Assembly: GCF_000514815.1 (NCBI RefSeq)
Contig: NZ_AZWQ01000023.1
Coordinates: 1-64,000 of the forward strand
Direction: 5' to 3'
DNA from: Salinispora fenicalii
GTDB lineage: Bacteria > Actinomycetota > Actinomycetes > Mycobacteriales > Micromonosporaceae
Length of the DNA stretch: 64,000 bases
This document shows, in pieces, positions 34,763 through 43,813 of the stretch. The number at the start of each line of letters is the position of its first letter. The first letter of the stretch is position 1. The notes below the pieces were generated by a model, which was given only the letters and a program-made list of their open reading frames with translations, ran no database searches and had not been told where the DNA came from. The position numbers were made by a program, and so were the translations under genes.

Positions 34763-34921
34763 ATGTCTAAATCGACGTACCGCTGGCGTGGTGCCATCCT
34801 CGCGTTCGCGGTTGTGGCTGCGTTCGTGGGTGGCCTGCTCGCTTTGGAGTCGAGCGCCTGGCTTGCTGACTATCAGTGGACTGCGCCGGCTCTGGAAGCA
34901 GGCGTATCGATACTTCGGTAG
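34763..34921 (+). CDS. Small single-helix membrane protein
   Basis: A 52-residue protein is opened by an ATG 7 bases after AGGAG. It has a short basic N-terminus and one hydrophobic helix (about residues 10-29). It ends 27 bases before the GGDEF/EAL gene, on the same strand, so it is probably co-expressed. Possible roles include a membrane accessory to that signalling protein. Confidence 0.5.
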   Translation: MSKSTYRWRGAILAFAVVAAFVGGLLALESSAWLADYQWTAPALEAGVSILR

Positions 34922-34948
34922 CTTCCGCGCCACTGACCAGGGGGCGGT

Positions 34949-37477
34949 ATGTCAGGCAGTTCACCGCCGGTGCGTAGGACCACCGAGCAGGTCTGGCTGA
35001 TCACCGCCCCACTGGCGATGGTCGCGGTGCTCTGTACCGTCTTCCTGGCTCTCGCGACCGAGTCGTCGCCTGTCAACTTAACCGTCACCACAGCCCTGTT
35101 TGTCGCGACGGTCGCGGCGAGCACGCAGGTCCTACAGATCGTCGTCCGCCGCCAGGCGCTCGAGGTGGTCGCCACCGAGATTCCACTCGTGCTGGCCTTC
35201 TACTACCTGCCGCCGTTGACGGTGGTGGCGCTCATGGTGTTGTCCGCACTCGTCCAGTACCTCTGGCGTCGGCTCGGCGTGGTGAAGGTCGGGTTCAACC
35301 TGGCCCGCACCGGCGCGGCCGCCTCGCTCGGCGGTGTCGTCCTGGTCGGACTCTCCGGTGTGGATGGAACCGGCCCGCGGACTTGGGTGGTCCTATTCGC
35401 CGCGGTGACGGTGAACTCGGTGGTTTCGCTGATCGCGGTCAGTGCCGTCGTGAGCTTGTTGCACGGCTGGCAGGTCGGCTGGGAACTGTTCCGCAGGTCG
35501 CCGGCGACGCAGATAGTTAACTCGATCAACGTGGTGATCGGCCTGATCCTGCTGCTGGCGTTGGAATCGACCGGGTGGTCGATACTGTTGATCGCCGTGC
35601 TGGCCGTCGCGATGGTGGTGGTCTACCGCTCGTACGCGCAGTTCCTCCGGCAGCATCGCATGCTGAGCAGCATGTACGAGCTGACCCGGGCGATGACCGA
35701 GGGCGGCCGGGAGGGCGCCATCGCGGACGTGCTGCTGGGCCGGATCCGGGCGCTGATGCAGGCCGAGTACGCGACCCTGTGGCTTCCCGCACTGGGGCGC
35801 TTTCCCGAGATGTTGCTCAGCGCCCGGGTGGACGACCGGGGCCTGCTCGATGTCGCGCCGACCCCTGCTGGCCTGCGGGAGCAGGTCCGGGAGTCCGGTG
35901 AGACACTCGCCGCCGGGCGGGCTCTTCCGAAACTTCCCGATCTCCCGCAGGATTTGGCCGGGCACGGGGTGAAGGACGTGATCGTGGTCCCGTTACGGTC
36001 GGGGCAGGCGGTCATCGGCACGCTGGAGGTTGTCAACCGGCTCAGCGACGGCGGCCATTTCACCCTGGACGACATCCCCGTCTTCGAGACCGTCGCCGCG
36101 CATACCGCGGTCGCACTCGAGAATTCGCGGCTGGTTGACCGGCTGCGGCACGATGCCGACCACGACACGCTCACCAAGCTGCCCAACCGGCGGCGGGTCA
36201 CCGCGGCGCTCGACGAGGCGGTGAAGATCCGGGCGCCGGGTGAGGTGGTGGCACTGTTGCTGTTCGACGTTGACAGATTGCGGGAGGTCAACGAGTCCCT
36301 CGGGCACGCCGCTGGGGACCAGGTCCTGGTCGAGGTCGCCGAGCGGCTTCGCTCGTGTGCGCCGTCGTCCGCGTTGGTGGGGCGGGTCGGCAGTGACGAG
36401 TTCCTCGTGACTCTCCGCCTGGAGGGGGCGACTGCGGCCTTGGAGCTGGCGGCACGACTGCGGGAGCAGAGCCGTGCCGTGATGACCTTCGACGGGCTCA
36501 CCCTTGACGTGGATACGGCGGTGGGCGTCGCTGTTCACCCGGACCACGGCAGCGGCTCCACGTTGCTGCTGCAACGGGTCGACCTGGCGGTGACGGCGGC
36601 CAAATCCGCTCCCGGGAGCGTTCAGCTGTTCAACCCCGCGCTGGAGTCTCGGTCGCGGCGGCGACTCGGTCTCGCCGGTGACCTGCGCCGGGCCCTGGAC
36701 AACGGCGAATTGGAGGTGCACTTCCAACCGAAGGTCAGTCTGCGGGACCGGCGATTGGTGGGCGTCGAGTGCCTGGCCCGCTGGGAGGACCGGGCCCACG
36801 GGTCGGTCTCGCCGGAGGATTTCGTGACGGTTGCGGAGCATACCGGGCAATTGGGGAGGCTCACCGAGTTCGTGCTCCGGGAGGGGCTACGGCGCAGCCA
36901 TGACTGGGCACACGGAGGTCACCCGCTCTCGGTCGCGGTAAACCTCGCCCCGCGTACGTTGACCGACCAGCACTTTCCGGAACGGGTGCGGGAACTGCTC
37001 GAGGAGTACGGGGTGCCGCCGCAGCGGCTCACGTTGGAGATCCGGGAGTCCGGGGTGCTGGACGGCACCGATCGCCCCATTTCGGCCCTGCGGTGCCTGC
37101 GTGATCTGGGAGTCCGCCTGTCGGTGGATGACTTCGGTACGGGTGACTCGTCGCTTGCGCGCCTGCGCCGGCTTCCCGTACACGAGGTGAAGGTCGACCA
37201 TCGGTTCGTGCAGGGGATGGCGACCGACCCCGGGGATCTGGCCATCGTCAACGCGGTGGTCACGCTCTCCCAGCAGTTCGGCCTCGCCGTGGTGGCCGAG
37301 GGGGTGGAGAGCGAGTTGACCCTGGAACTCCTTCAGGACATCGGGTGTGAGTACGGGCAGGGATTCCTGTTCAGCCGTCCATTGCCCTATGAGCGGCTGG
37401 AGGCGTGGTTCGGCGCTCAGGCGGAGTCGGGGGCGCTGGCGACAGGGGAGCCGGCACGACTTCGGGTCGTGCCATGA
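34949..37477 (+). CDS. Membrane GAF-GGDEF-EAL cyclic-di-GMP signalling protein
   Basis: This 842-residue protein has six or so N-terminal membrane helices (about residues 15-230), then a GAF-like domain (about 255-400). A GGDEF domain follows (about 410-565), then an EAL domain (about 580-825). The GGDEF signature reads GSDEF (GRVGSDEF), without an RxxD inhibitory site directly upstream. The EAL signature reads ECL (VECLARWED). The other EAL catalytic positions are present: AVNLAP, LEIRES, DDFGTGDSSL, KVDHRFV, VAEGVE and YGQGF. Phosphodiesterase activity therefore seems more likely retained than cyclase activity, but neither is certain. Confidence 0.85.
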   Translation: MSGSSPPVRRTTEQVWLITAPLAMVAVLCTVFLALATESSPVNLTVTTALFVATVAASTQVLQIVVRRQALEVVATEIPLVLAFYYLPPLTVVALMVLSALVQYLWRRLGVVKVGFNLARTGAAASLGGVVLVGLSGVDGTGPRTWVVLFAAVTVNSVVSLIAVSAVVSLLHGWQVGWELFRRSPATQIVNSINVVIGLILLLALESTGWSILLIAVLAVAMVVVYRSYAQFLRQHRMLSSMYELTRAMTEGGREGAIADVLLGRIRALMQAEYATLWLPALGRFPEMLLSARVDDRGLLDVAPTPAGLREQVRESGETLAAGRALPKLPDLPQDLAGHGVKDVIVVPLRSGQAVIGTLEVVNRLSDGGHFTLDDIPVFETVAAHTAVALENSRLVDRLRHDADHDTLTKLPNRRRVTAALDEAVKIRAPGEVVALLLFDVDRLREVNESLGHAAGDQVLVEVAERLRSCAPSSALVGRVGSDEFLVTLRLEGATAALELAARLREQSRAVMTFDGLTLDVDTAVGVAVHPDHGSGSTLLLQRVDLAVTAAKSAPGSVQLFNPALESRSRRRLGLAGDLRRALDNGELEVHFQPKVSLRDRRLVGVECLARWEDRAHGSVSPEDFVTVAEHTGQLGRLTEFVLREGLRRSHDWAHGGHPLSVAVNLAPRTLTDQHFPERVRELLEEYGVPPQRLTLEIRESGVLDGTDRPISALRCLRDLGVRLSVDDFGTGDSSLARLRRLPVHEVKVDHRFVQGMATDPGDLAIVNAVVTLSQQFGLAVVAEGVESELTLELLQDIGCEYGQGFLFSRPLPYERLEAWFGAQAESGALATGEPARLRVVP

Positions 37478-37507
37478 GCTGGGCCCATTGGCCACCGGGG
37501 GATCCGA

Positions 37508-37537
37508 TTTCAGCTCCGCAATCCCGCCGTGTAGGCT
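37508..37537 (+). promoter_or_regulatory. Candidate promoter for tRNA-Thr/tRNA-Met
   Basis: TTTCAG (37508-37513), an 18-base spacer and TAGGCT (37532-37537) stand 32 bases before tRNA-Thr. The same -10 hexamer and spacing recur before rpmG. Confidence 0.4.
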
Positions 37538-37569
37538 TACCTCTGCACGGCCACCGAGTGGTTGCGCAG

Positions 37570-37642
37570 GCCCCCTTAGCTCAGTCGGCAGAGCGTCTCC
37601 ATGGTAAGGAGAAGGTCTACGGTTCGATTCCGTAAGGGGGCT
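37570..37642 (+). tRNA. tRNA-Thr(GGT)
   Basis: A 73-base cloverleaf has acceptor arms gcccccT/aggggGc (37570-37576 with 37635-37641) and a TAGCTCAG D-arm. The TCTCC/GGAGA anticodon stem encloses atGGTaa, and the T-loop is GGTTCGATTCC. The CCA end is not encoded. Confidence 0.95.
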
Positions 37643-37666
37643 CAGAGGGTCCGGCTGGACCCACCC

Positions 37667-37739
37667 GGCGGTGTAGCTCAGGTGGCAGAGCAAGCGGCTC
37701 ATAATCGCTGTGTCGCCGGTTCAAGTCCGGCCACCGCTA
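37667..37739 (+). tRNA. tRNA-Met(CAT)
   Basis: A 73-base cloverleaf has acceptor ggcggtg/caccgct (a G-T first pair) and D-arm TAGCTCAGG. The anticodon loop is ctCATaa and the T-arm gccgg/ccggc. It lacks the initiator-type first-pair mismatch plus three G-C pairs of the anticodon stem, so it is taken as the elongator Met tRNA. It starts 24 bases after tRNA-Thr, probably on one transcript. Confidence 0.93.
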
Positions 37740-37776
37740 CTTTCGTCCATCGGGCCCCACCCGGCGGATGATGGGA

Positions 37777-37795
37777 CGGGCGCTCTTGGCGCCCG
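37777..37795 (+). terminator. Terminator of the tRNA-Thr/tRNA-Met unit
   Basis: A cgggcgc/gcgcccg stem (37777-37783 with 37789-37795) with a 5-base loop is followed by cttt. It lies about 40 bases after tRNA-Met. Confidence 0.6.
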
Positions 37796-37797
37796 CT

Positions 37798-37827
37798 TTG
37801 CATGTCCACGCGCTTAGCGCGTAGGCT
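37798..37827 (+). promoter_or_regulatory. Candidate promoter for rpmG
   Basis: TTGCAT (37798-37803), an 18-base spacer and TAGGCT (37822-37827) stand 45 bases before the rpmG start codon. Confidence 0.5.
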
Positions 37828-37872
37828 GATGCGCCCGTAGTTGTCACCCATTTACGAGGAAGGCACTCCGCC

Positions 37873-38040
37873 GTGGCGAAGGCGACCGATGTCCGGCCGA
37901 AGATCACTTTGGCGTGTGTGGAGTGCAAGGAGCGCAACTACATCACGCGCAAGAACCGGCGTAACGACCCGGACCGTATCGAGCTGAAGAAGTTCTGCCC
38001 GCGCGACGGCCGGCACACGATCCACCGCGAGACCCGCTGA
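37873..38040 (+). CDS. rpmG: 50S ribosomal protein L33
   Basis: This 55-residue protein begins [20 protein letters not shown], the classic actinobacterial L33 start. It sits in the large subunit near the E site. The GTG start follows GAGGAAGG. In zinc-binding L33 the fold is held by two CxxC pairs; here the first pair is intact (CVEC) but the second reads CPRD, so one cysteine is missing. It is directly upstream of hadA-hadB, as in other actinomycetes. Confidence 0.92.
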   Translation: MAKATDVRPKITLACVECKERNYITRKNRRNDPDRIELKKFCPRDGRHTIHRETR

Positions 38041-38152
38041 TCCTGGCGGTCTGCCGCTGAGACACCCACGGTCGCCGATCCGCTGACCCGCGTGGTTTTA
38101 TAGCCGCCGGTCGGGTGGGTCGGCGGCCGTGTTCTGCGTGTAGGTTCGCGGC

Positions 38153-38599
38153 ATGTCCCTGGACCCTTCCTTCGTCGGCCGGACGTACCCGCCGACCGCC
38201 CCCTACCAGGTGGGCCGAGAGAAGATTCGTGAGTTCGCGACCGCGATCGGTGCTACCGAACCGGCCCACCACGACCCGACTGCCGCTCGCGCGCTCGGCC
38301 ATCCGGACGTGGTCGCCCCGCCGACGTTTCCGATCGTGGTCACCATGGCCGCCAGCCGTCAGATCGTGGAGGATCCGGAGCTCGGCGTCGACTACAGCCG
38401 GGTGGTCCATGGCGATCAGCGTTTCGCCTACACCCGCCCGGTTGTGGCGGGGGATGAGCTGGTCTGCGTCAACACCATTGAGGAGGTCCGCACTCGTGGC
38501 GGGCACGGGTTCCTGACTATCCGCACTGAGGTGACCACGCCCGATGGTGAGTCGGTGGTCACGGTCTGGTCGAAGATCGTCGTACGGGGGGAGGGCTGA
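38153..38599 (+). CDS. hadA: (3R)-hydroxyacyl-ACP dehydratase, HadA-type subunit
   Basis: This 148-residue hot-dog protein corresponds to the HadA/HadC type subunit of the fatty-acid-elongation dehydratase. It begins PSFVGRTYPPTAPYQVGREKIREFATAIG and contains APPTFPIVV and VVHGDQRFAYTRPV. This subunit lacks the catalytic Asp/His and shapes the substrate channel; catalysis is on HadB, encoded 1 base downstream. A TAGGTT only 7 bases before the ATG suggests the transcript may be leaderless. That is inference from spacing alone. Confidence 0.88.
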   Translation: MSLDPSFVGRTYPPTAPYQVGREKIREFATAIGATEPAHHDPTAARALGHPDVVAPPTFPIVVTMAASRQIVEDPELGVDYSRVVHGDQRFAYTRPVVAGDELVCVNTIEEVRTRGGHGFLTIRTEVTTPDGESVVTVWSKIVVRGEG

Positions 38600-38600
38600 C

Positions 38601-38993
38601 ATGGAGCTGCCGACCAAGACCTTCCGGGTAACGCGGGCGGACCTGATCCGCTACGCGGGTGCCTCGGGAGATTTCAACCCGATTCACTGGAGCGATCGGA
38701 TCGCGACCTCGGTCGGGCTACCCGGTGTGATCGCTCACGGCATGTTCACGATGGCGCTGGTGGGCCGGGCCGTCGCCGAGTGGGCCGGTGCTGCCGACGC
38801 GGTGGTTGATTACGGAGTCCGCTTCACCCGGCCGGTCGTTGTCCCAGACGATGAGCAGGGCACCGAGATCGAGGTGACGGCAGCGGTTCGGGAGGTCACC
38901 GATGCGGGCCTGACCAGGATCGACATCACCGCGACCTGCGGCGGGGAGAAGGTGTTGTCGCAGGCGAGGGCGACTATCCGGACGCCTGGCTGA
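38601..38993 (+). CDS. hadB: (3R)-hydroxyacyl-ACP dehydratase, HadB-type catalytic subunit
   Basis: This 130-residue MaoC-like hot-dog protein has the hydratase signature GDFNPIHW (Asp near residue 24, His near 29). HGMFTMALVGRAV follows near residue 49. With HadA it would dehydrate 3-hydroxyacyl-ACP in the type II fatty acid cycle. A GGGGGAGGG stands before the ATG, one base after the hadA stop, so the two subunits are translated together. Confidence 0.9.
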   Translation: MELPTKTFRVTRADLIRYAGASGDFNPIHWSDRIATSVGLPGVIAHGMFTMALVGRAVAEWAGAADAVVDYGVRFTRPVVVPDDEQGTEIEVTAAVREVTDAGLTRIDITATCGGEKVLSQARATIRTPG

Positions 38994-39023
38994 CCGATCT
39001 TCGACCCGCGGAGGGCGGACCGG

Positions 39024-39053
39024 TTGGGAAAGTCGTGCCACTACCCGTACACT
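39024..39053 (+). promoter_or_regulatory. Candidate promoter for tRNA-Trp
   Basis: TTGGGA (39024-39029), an 18-base spacer and TACACT (39048-39053) stand 64 bases upstream of tRNA-Trp. Confidence 0.5.
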
Positions 39054-39117
39054 GGTCCGCCGTGGGGCACGTGACCCTACTCGGCCGTTTGGCAGGGTGA
39101 GGTGACGTCCGCCGCAT

Positions 39118-39190
<73 letters not shown>

Positions 39191-39401
39191 CGCCTCAGGC
39201 CTGATCGTTTCGTGGGTCGCGTCGCCGGCTGGCGGCATCCGGCCCGTGGCGGTGGTATCGGCAGGGCGGCTCCGAGGCACTCGGGCCCCCAGTTCGGACC
39301 GCTGGCTACGGCCTGTCGCGGACGGTCGGGCCGGCCGGCGTGACCAGACGCCGCGTATGCTGTGACGGCGTGCGAACCGACATCCCGCGACGGAGGGCGA
39401 T

Positions 39402-39782
39402 GTGGCCGACAACAAGCGGCGTGGCGAGGATGCCGACGACGAGCGTCTGAACGGCGAGCTCGGCGCCGCCGGCGATGCCGACGCCGACGAGGAGTCAGCC
39501 TCCCGGGGCGACGGCGCAACCAGCCCGCGCTCCCGGGCCGAGTCGGTCGACCGGCCGAAGAGCCGCACCCAGGGTGCCAAGGTTGGTCCGTTCGGTCGAG
39601 TCGTGCGATTCGTCCGCGAGGTCGTGGCGGAGCTGCGTAAGGTCATCTGGCCGACGCGCAAGGAGCTGTTGACCTACGCCTCCGTGGTGATCGTGTTCGT
39701 CGCCGTGATGCTGGCGATCGTGGCTGGCCTGGACCTCGCCTTCGCCGAGGTTGTGCTGTGGGTCTTCGGTAACCCGAGCTGA
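39402..39782 (+). CDS. secE: Preprotein translocase subunit SecE
   Basis: This 126-residue protein has a long acidic N-terminus (about residues 1-60). The SecE core follows, with FVREVVAELRKVIWPTRKELL near residue 69 and a single membrane helix (about 94-117). SecE stabilises the SecYEG channel. The GTG start follows GGAGGG at 4 bases. It is followed at 38 bases by nusG, as in most bacteria. Confidence 0.93.
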   Translation: MADNKRRGEDADDERLNGELGAAGDADADEESASRGDGATSPRSRAESVDRPKSRTQGAKVGPFGRVVRFVREVVAELRKVIWPTRKELLTYASVVIVFVAVMLAIVAGLDLAFAEVVLWVFGNPS

Positions 39783-39820
39783 CCGGCTGACTGTGCTGAT
39801 AGTGACGGAAGTGAGCAAGC

Positions 39821-40549
39821 GTGCCTGAGTACGACGAGACCGCCGAGCCTGTGGATGAGCAGTCCACGGTCGCGACGGCGGCTGGTGACATGTCGGTTGA
39901 GGCCGCCAGCGAGCCGGAGCTCTCCGCCAGCGCCAGCGAGCCGGCCGAGGAGAACGAGTTCGACCCGGTCGCCGAGCTGCGCCAGAAGCTGCGATACGCA
40001 CCGGGCGACTGGTATGTGGTGCACTCGTATGCCGGCTACGAGAACAAGGTCAAGACCAACCTTGAGACCCGGATCACCTCTCTCGACATGGAGGAGTACA
40101 TCTATCAGGTCGAGGTGCCGACCCGGGACGAGGTCGAGGTCAAGAATGGCAAGCGGTCCCAGGTCCAGGCCAAGGTCTTCCCTGGCTACATCTTGGTGCG
40201 AATGGAGCTCACCGCCGAGTCGTACTCCTGCGTGCGGAACACGCCAGGCGTGACCGGCTTCGTGGGCGCCACCGACCGCGCCGACCGTCCGGCGCCACTG
40301 AGCCTCGACGAGGTGTTGAAGTGGCTGGCGCCGGCAGTCGAGGCCGTGGAGAAGAAGGCGAAGCCCGAGGTCAAGGTCCTCGACTTTGAGGTCGGCGACT
40401 CGGTCACCGTCACCGACGGTGCCTTCGCCTCCCTGCCGGCGACGATCAGCGAGATCAACGCCGACCAGCAGAAGCTCAAGGTGCTGGTGTCGATCTTCGG
40501 CCGCGAGACGCCGGTGGAGCTGAACTTTAACCAGGTCGCCAAGATCTGA
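39821..40549 (+). CDS. nusG: Transcription antitermination/elongation factor NusG
   Basis: This 242-residue protein has an acidic N-terminal extension (about residues 1-55), as in other actinobacteria. The NGN domain starts [20 protein letters not shown]. The C-terminal KOW domain has [19 protein letters not shown] and ends LNFNQVAKI. It binds RNA polymerase and links it to the ribosome or Rho. The GTG start is 38 bases after secE. Confidence 0.94.
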   Translation: MPEYDETAEPVDEQSTVATAAGDMSVEAASEPELSASASEPAEENEFDPVAELRQKLRYAPGDWYVVHSYAGYENKVKTNLETRITSLDMEEYIYQVEVPTRDEVEVKNGKRSQVQAKVFPGYILVRMELTAESYSCVRNTPGVTGFVGATDRADRPAPLSLDEVLKWLAPAVEAVEKKAKPEVKVLDFEVGDSVTVTDGAFASLPATISEINADQQKLKVLVSIFGRETPVELNFNQVAKI

Positions 40550-40742
40550 TCTCCAGCACGTCGGCGGTGGGTGCCTACCCGCCGCCGACGTACTCGTTTT
40601 CTGGCCAGCGTGGCTGGCAGCCGGACCCCGCAAGGCCGGCAGTCGGAGTGCGCTACCCTAGAACGTCGCCGTCTACGCGGCATGCTGACCGTGCATGCCC
40701 GATGGGCGGTGCGAATTCCCGTTCCACGTCCCAGGAAGTGAC

Positions 40743-41174
40743 ATGCCTCCGAAGAAGAAGCTCGTCAAGACGTTCACGCTTCAGCTGCCGGCGGGCCAGG
40801 CCACCCCGGCGCCGCCGGTTGGCCCCGCGCTGGGTCAGCACGGTGTGAACATCATGGAGTTCTGCAAGTCCTACAACGCGCAGACCGAGTCCCAGCGGGG
40901 CGACATCGTCCCCGCCGAGATCAGTGTCTACGAGGACCGCACGTTCACCTTCGTGCTGAAGACCCCGCCCGCTGCCCGACTGCTGATCAAGGCTGCTGGT
41001 GTGGCGAAGGGCTCGGGTGTACCGCACCTCGAGAAGGTTGGCCAGGTCAGCCGCGCCCAGCTGCGGGAGATCGCCGAGAAGAAGATGGCGGACCTCAACG
41101 CCAATGACCTCGACCAGGCCGAGAAGATCATCGCCGGCACCGCCCGGTCGATGGGCCTGAACGTCGTCGACTGA
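40743..41174 (+). CDS. rplK: 50S ribosomal protein L11
   Basis: This 143-residue protein begins [20 protein letters not shown] and contains [19 protein letters not shown], the L11 signature. L11 forms the GTPase-centre stalk base with 23S rRNA. It lies 193 bases after nusG; a TACCCT at 40654 might be a -10 element, but no good -35 is seen. Confidence 0.96.
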   Translation: MPPKKKLVKTFTLQLPAGQATPAPPVGPALGQHGVNIMEFCKSYNAQTESQRGDIVPAEISVYEDRTFTFVLKTPPAARLLIKAAGVAKGSGVPHLEKVGQVSRAQLREIAEKKMADLNANDLDQAEKIIAGTARSMGLNVVD

Positions 41175-41254
41175 CCCACGCCGACCCGCCGATCCCGTTT
41201 GTGGGAGGGCTCGCGAGCGCCGCGGCCCGCCAGAGACCACAGGAGTAACCACAG

Positions 41255-41971
41255 ATGCAGCACAGCAAGAACTACCGTAAGGCGGCTGCGGCCATCGACC
41301 GGTCGAAGCTGTACACCCCCGCCGAGGCCGTCAAGCTGGCCAAGGAGACCACTTCCGTCAAGTTCGACGCCACGGTCGAGGTCGCGATGCGCCTCGGTGT
41401 CGACCCGCGGAAGGCGGACCAGATGGTCCGCGGCACGGTCAACCTGCCGCATGGCACTGGTAAGACCGCGCGTGTGATCGTGTTCGCCGCTGGTGCGAAG
41501 GCCGAGGAGGCCGTCGCCGCCGGCGCCGACGAGGTGGGCACGGACGAGCTGGTCGCCCGGATCCAGGGCGGCTGGCTCGACTTCGACGCGGCGATCGCCA
41601 CGCCGGACCAGATGGCCAAGATCGGTCGGATCGCGCGGATCCTGGGCCCGCGCGGTCTCATGCCGAACCCGAAGACCGGCACGGTGACGATGAACGTCGC
41701 CAAGGCTGTCGCGGACATCAAGGGCGGAAAGATCGCTTTCCGGGTGGACAAGCACTCCAACCTCCACCTGATCATCGGCAAGGCCTCGTTCTCCGAGAGC
41801 CAGCTGGTGGAGAACTACGCGGCGGTCCTCGACGAGATCCTGCGGGCGAAGCCGTCCGCGGCCAAGGGTAAGTACCTGCGGAAGGTCACCCTCACCACCA
41901 CGATGGGCCCGGGTGTTCCGGTCGACCCGAACGTGGTGAAGGACCTGCAGGAGAACTCCGCCGAGGGCTGA
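41255..41971 (+). CDS. rplA: 50S ribosomal protein L1
   Basis: This 238-residue protein starts [20 protein letters not shown] and holds the rRNA-binding segments [12 protein letters not shown] and [17 protein letters not shown]1 forms the mobile stalk at the E site and, in E. coli, represses its own operon by binding mRNA. A strong terminator begins 15 bases after its stop. Confidence 0.96.
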   Translation: MQHSKNYRKAAAAIDRSKLYTPAEAVKLAKETTSVKFDATVEVAMRLGVDPRKADQMVRGTVNLPHGTGKTARVIVFAAGAKAEEAVAAGADEVGTDELVARIQGGWLDFDAAIATPDQMAKIGRIARILGPRGLMPNPKTGTVTMNVAKAVADIKGGKIAFRVDKHSNLHLIIGKASFSESQLVENYAAVLDEILRAKPSAAKGKYLRKVTLTTTMGPGVPVDPNVVKDLQENSAEG

Positions 41972-41986
41972 GCACGACTGCGTGTG

Positions 41987-42019
41987 AACGGGGCCCCACC
42001 AGACTGGTGGGGCCCCGTT
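41987..42019 (+). terminator. Strong terminator after rplA
   Basis: A perfect 15-bp stem (aacggggccccacca, 41987-42001, with 42005-42019) has a 3-base loop and is followed by a T-containing tail (ggctttctgg). It should end the secE/nusG/rplKA transcript. Confidence 0.9.
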
Positions 42020-42050
42020 CGGCTTTCTGGCTGACCCGGCTGACGATCAG

Positions 42051-42122
42051 CTGAGCGGTGGGCAGCAGAGCTACCTGAGCGGTGGGCAGCAGAGCTACCT
42101 GAGCGGTGGGCAGCAGGGCTAG
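42051..42122. repeat. Three tandem copies of a 24-bp unit
   Basis: The unit starting ctgagcggtgggcagcag occurs at 42051-42074, 42075-42098 and 42099-42122. The first two copies are identical and the third has two changes near its end. The array lies between the rplA terminator and the promoter of the L10 leader. Confidence 0.95.
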
Positions 42123-42132
42123 CGGGGGCGGT

Positions 42133-42162
42133 TTGGTGACCGCCGTGGGTATCGCGTATTCT
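42133..42162 (+). promoter_or_regulatory. Promoter for the L10 leader-rplJ-rplL
   Basis: TTGGTG (42133-42138), an 18-base spacer and TATTCT (42157-42162) lie just upstream of the structured leader. Confidence 0.6.
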
Positions 42163-42178
42163 TACCGCGAAGTTCCAC

Positions 42179-42340
42179 CCAGAGACCGCTGGTCACCGTG
42201 CCTCGGCACGGTCGAAGGTTCCGCGATGACGGGCGACCCGCGCAGGGCGGTAAGCGAAACTCGGCTGGCTCCCATGGTCCGCCGACTGTGGTGCTAGCAC
42301 CAGCCTTTCGCCCCGTGCGCCCTGCGCCGGGGCTTTTCTC
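42179..42340 (+). ncRNA. Actinobacterial-type L10 leader with attenuator
   Basis: This untranslated region resembles the L10 leader, the mRNA structure bound by the L10-(L12)n complex for autoregulation. It starts with ccagagaccgctggtcaccg, as in known leaders. It has internal stems such as gtgcc/ggcac (42197-42212) and ends in a terminator-like hairpin. That hairpin is gccccg (42310-42315) with cggggc (42328-42333), followed by tttt. The position just before rplJ supports the call. Confidence 0.75.
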
Positions 42341-42421
42341 GTTGCCGTGCTTTCCTGTCAGACCCGCCGTCGGCTACCGCCGATGACGGTGACCAGCCTG
42401 GAGCAACGAGAGAGGAGGGAC

Positions 42422-42967
42422 ATGGCGGACAAGCCGATCCGGGCCGACAAGGCCACGGCCGTCGTCGAGCTGACCGAGAGCTTCCGCAACGCGGGCGCGA
42501 CCGTGCTGACCGAATACCGTGGTCTGACGGTCTCCCAGCTCACCCAGCTGCGGCGCTCGCTCGGCACGGAGACCACCTACACCATCGCCAAGAACACGCT
42601 GGCCAAGCGTGCCGCGGCGGACGCGGGTATCTCCGGGCTCGACGAGCTGTTCACCGGTCCTACCGCGCTGACTTTCGTTTCGGGCGACGTCGTCGAGGCG
42701 GCCAAGGGGCTTCGCGATTTCGCGAAGACCAACCCGAAGCTGGTCATCAAGGGCGGTGTTTTCGAGGGCAAGGCCATCTCTGCGGCCGAGGTCACGAAGC
42801 TCGCCGACCTGGAGTCCCGCGAGGTGCTGCTGGCCAAGCTGGCCGGTGCCATGAAGGGCAACCTGAGCAAGGCCGCGTCGCTGTTCCAGGCGCCGATGGC
42901 CAAGACGGCTCGCCTGGCGGCTGCCCTGCAGGACAAGCGCGAGAAGGAAGGCGCCGAGGCGGCCTGA
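42422..42967 (+). CDS. rplJ: 50S ribosomal protein L10
   Basis: This 181-residue protein starts [20 protein letters not shown] and has [20 protein letters not shown] and [13 protein letters not shown], the L10 fold. L10 anchors the L7/L12 stalk. A GAGAGGAGGGAC stands before the ATG. The C-terminal helix binding L12 is Ala/Lys-rich. Its synthesis is probably controlled by the preceding leader. Confidence 0.96.
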   Translation: MADKPIRADKATAVVELTESFRNAGATVLTEYRGLTVSQLTQLRRSLGTETTYTIAKNTLAKRAAADAGISGLDELFTGPTALTFVSGDVVEAAKGLRDFAKTNPKLVIKGGVFEGKAISAAEVTKLADLESREVLLAKLAGAMKGNLSKAASLFQAPMAKTARLAAALQDKREKEGAEAA

Positions 42968-43022
42968 GGCTTCCCCGGTGCACACGATTCTTAGCAACAC
43001 CACTTGAGAAAGGACGCCAGAC

Positions 43023-43409
43023 ATGGCGAAGCTCAGCACCGAAGAGCTGCTCGACGCGTTCAAGGAGATGACGCTGATCGAGCTCTCCGAGTTCGTGAAG
43101 CAGTTCGAGGACACCTTCGAGGTCACCGCCGCGGCTCCGGTCGCCGTGGCCGCTGGTGCCCCGGCCGCCGGTGCTGCTGCCCCGGTCGAGGAGGAGAAGG
43201 ACGAGTTCGACGTCATCCTCGAGGCCGACGGTGGCAAGAAGATTCAGGTCATCAAGGTCGTGCGTGAGCTGACCGGCCTGGGCCTCAAGGAGGCCAAGGA
43301 CCTGGTTGAGTCCGCACCGAAGGCGATCCTGGAGAAGGCCAACAAGGAGACCGCCGACAAGGCCAAGACCAAGCTCGAGGGTGAGGGCGCCAAGGTCACC
43401 CTCAAGTGA
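43023..43409 (+). CDS. rplL: 50S ribosomal protein L7/L12
   Basis: This 128-residue protein has an N-terminal dimerisation helix ([21 protein letters not shown]) and an Ala/Gly-rich hinge near residues 40-58. The C-terminal factor-binding domain contains [20 protein letters not shown]. It recruits translation GTPases. An AAGGA lies upstream, 55 bases after rplJ. Confidence 0.96.
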   Translation: MAKLSTEELLDAFKEMTLIELSEFVKQFEDTFEVTAAAPVAVAAGAPAAGAAAPVEEEKDEFDVILEADGGKKIQVIKVVRELTGLGLKEAKDLVESAPKAILEKANKETADKAKTKLEGEGAKVTLK

Positions 43410-43470
43410 CCTTGTTCTAACCCCGGAAGGGTGTCCCGGTGCACGTGAGCCGGGGCACACTGCGGCACGA

Positions 43471-43503
43471 CGGGCGGTGATCCGGTTAGCGGATCGCCGC
43501 CCG
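43471..43503 (+). terminator. Terminator-like hairpin after rplL
   Basis: cgggcggtgatccg (43471-43484) pairs with cggatcgccgcccg (43490-43503) with one G-T mismatch and a 5-base loop, about 60 bases after the rplL stop. It may partly terminate or attenuate transcription into rpoB. Confidence 0.6.
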
Positions 43504-43813
43504 CCCGTGTTGGTGGCGCGGGCCGTCGCTGCCGAGCCGGGGTGTCTGTGCTGCCCACGCGCTTGTGCCGGCGGCTTCGGCGCCGACTGGACGGGGCGGG
43601 TCGCAGCGGGCGGTAGCCGGCCCTTGACGCGGCCCGGCCCGGCAGGCACGCTGAAACCAGCAAAACCTTCCGCGCTTGCAACGGCCGCCACTTGGGTGGG
43701 CATCGGCGAGGTGATCGCCCGATGGTCGCAAGTGGCCCGGTGGGAGCGTCGCGTTCTGAGCGGCCCGGCATGAGGTCCCCGAGGCACGCTCCGCGATGAC
43801 CTGCGGGGTTGGC

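Noticed and set aside
42051..42122. CRISPR or mobile-element end
   Set aside because: The three 24-bp copies are directly adjacent with no spacers, and no cas or transposase gene is nearby.
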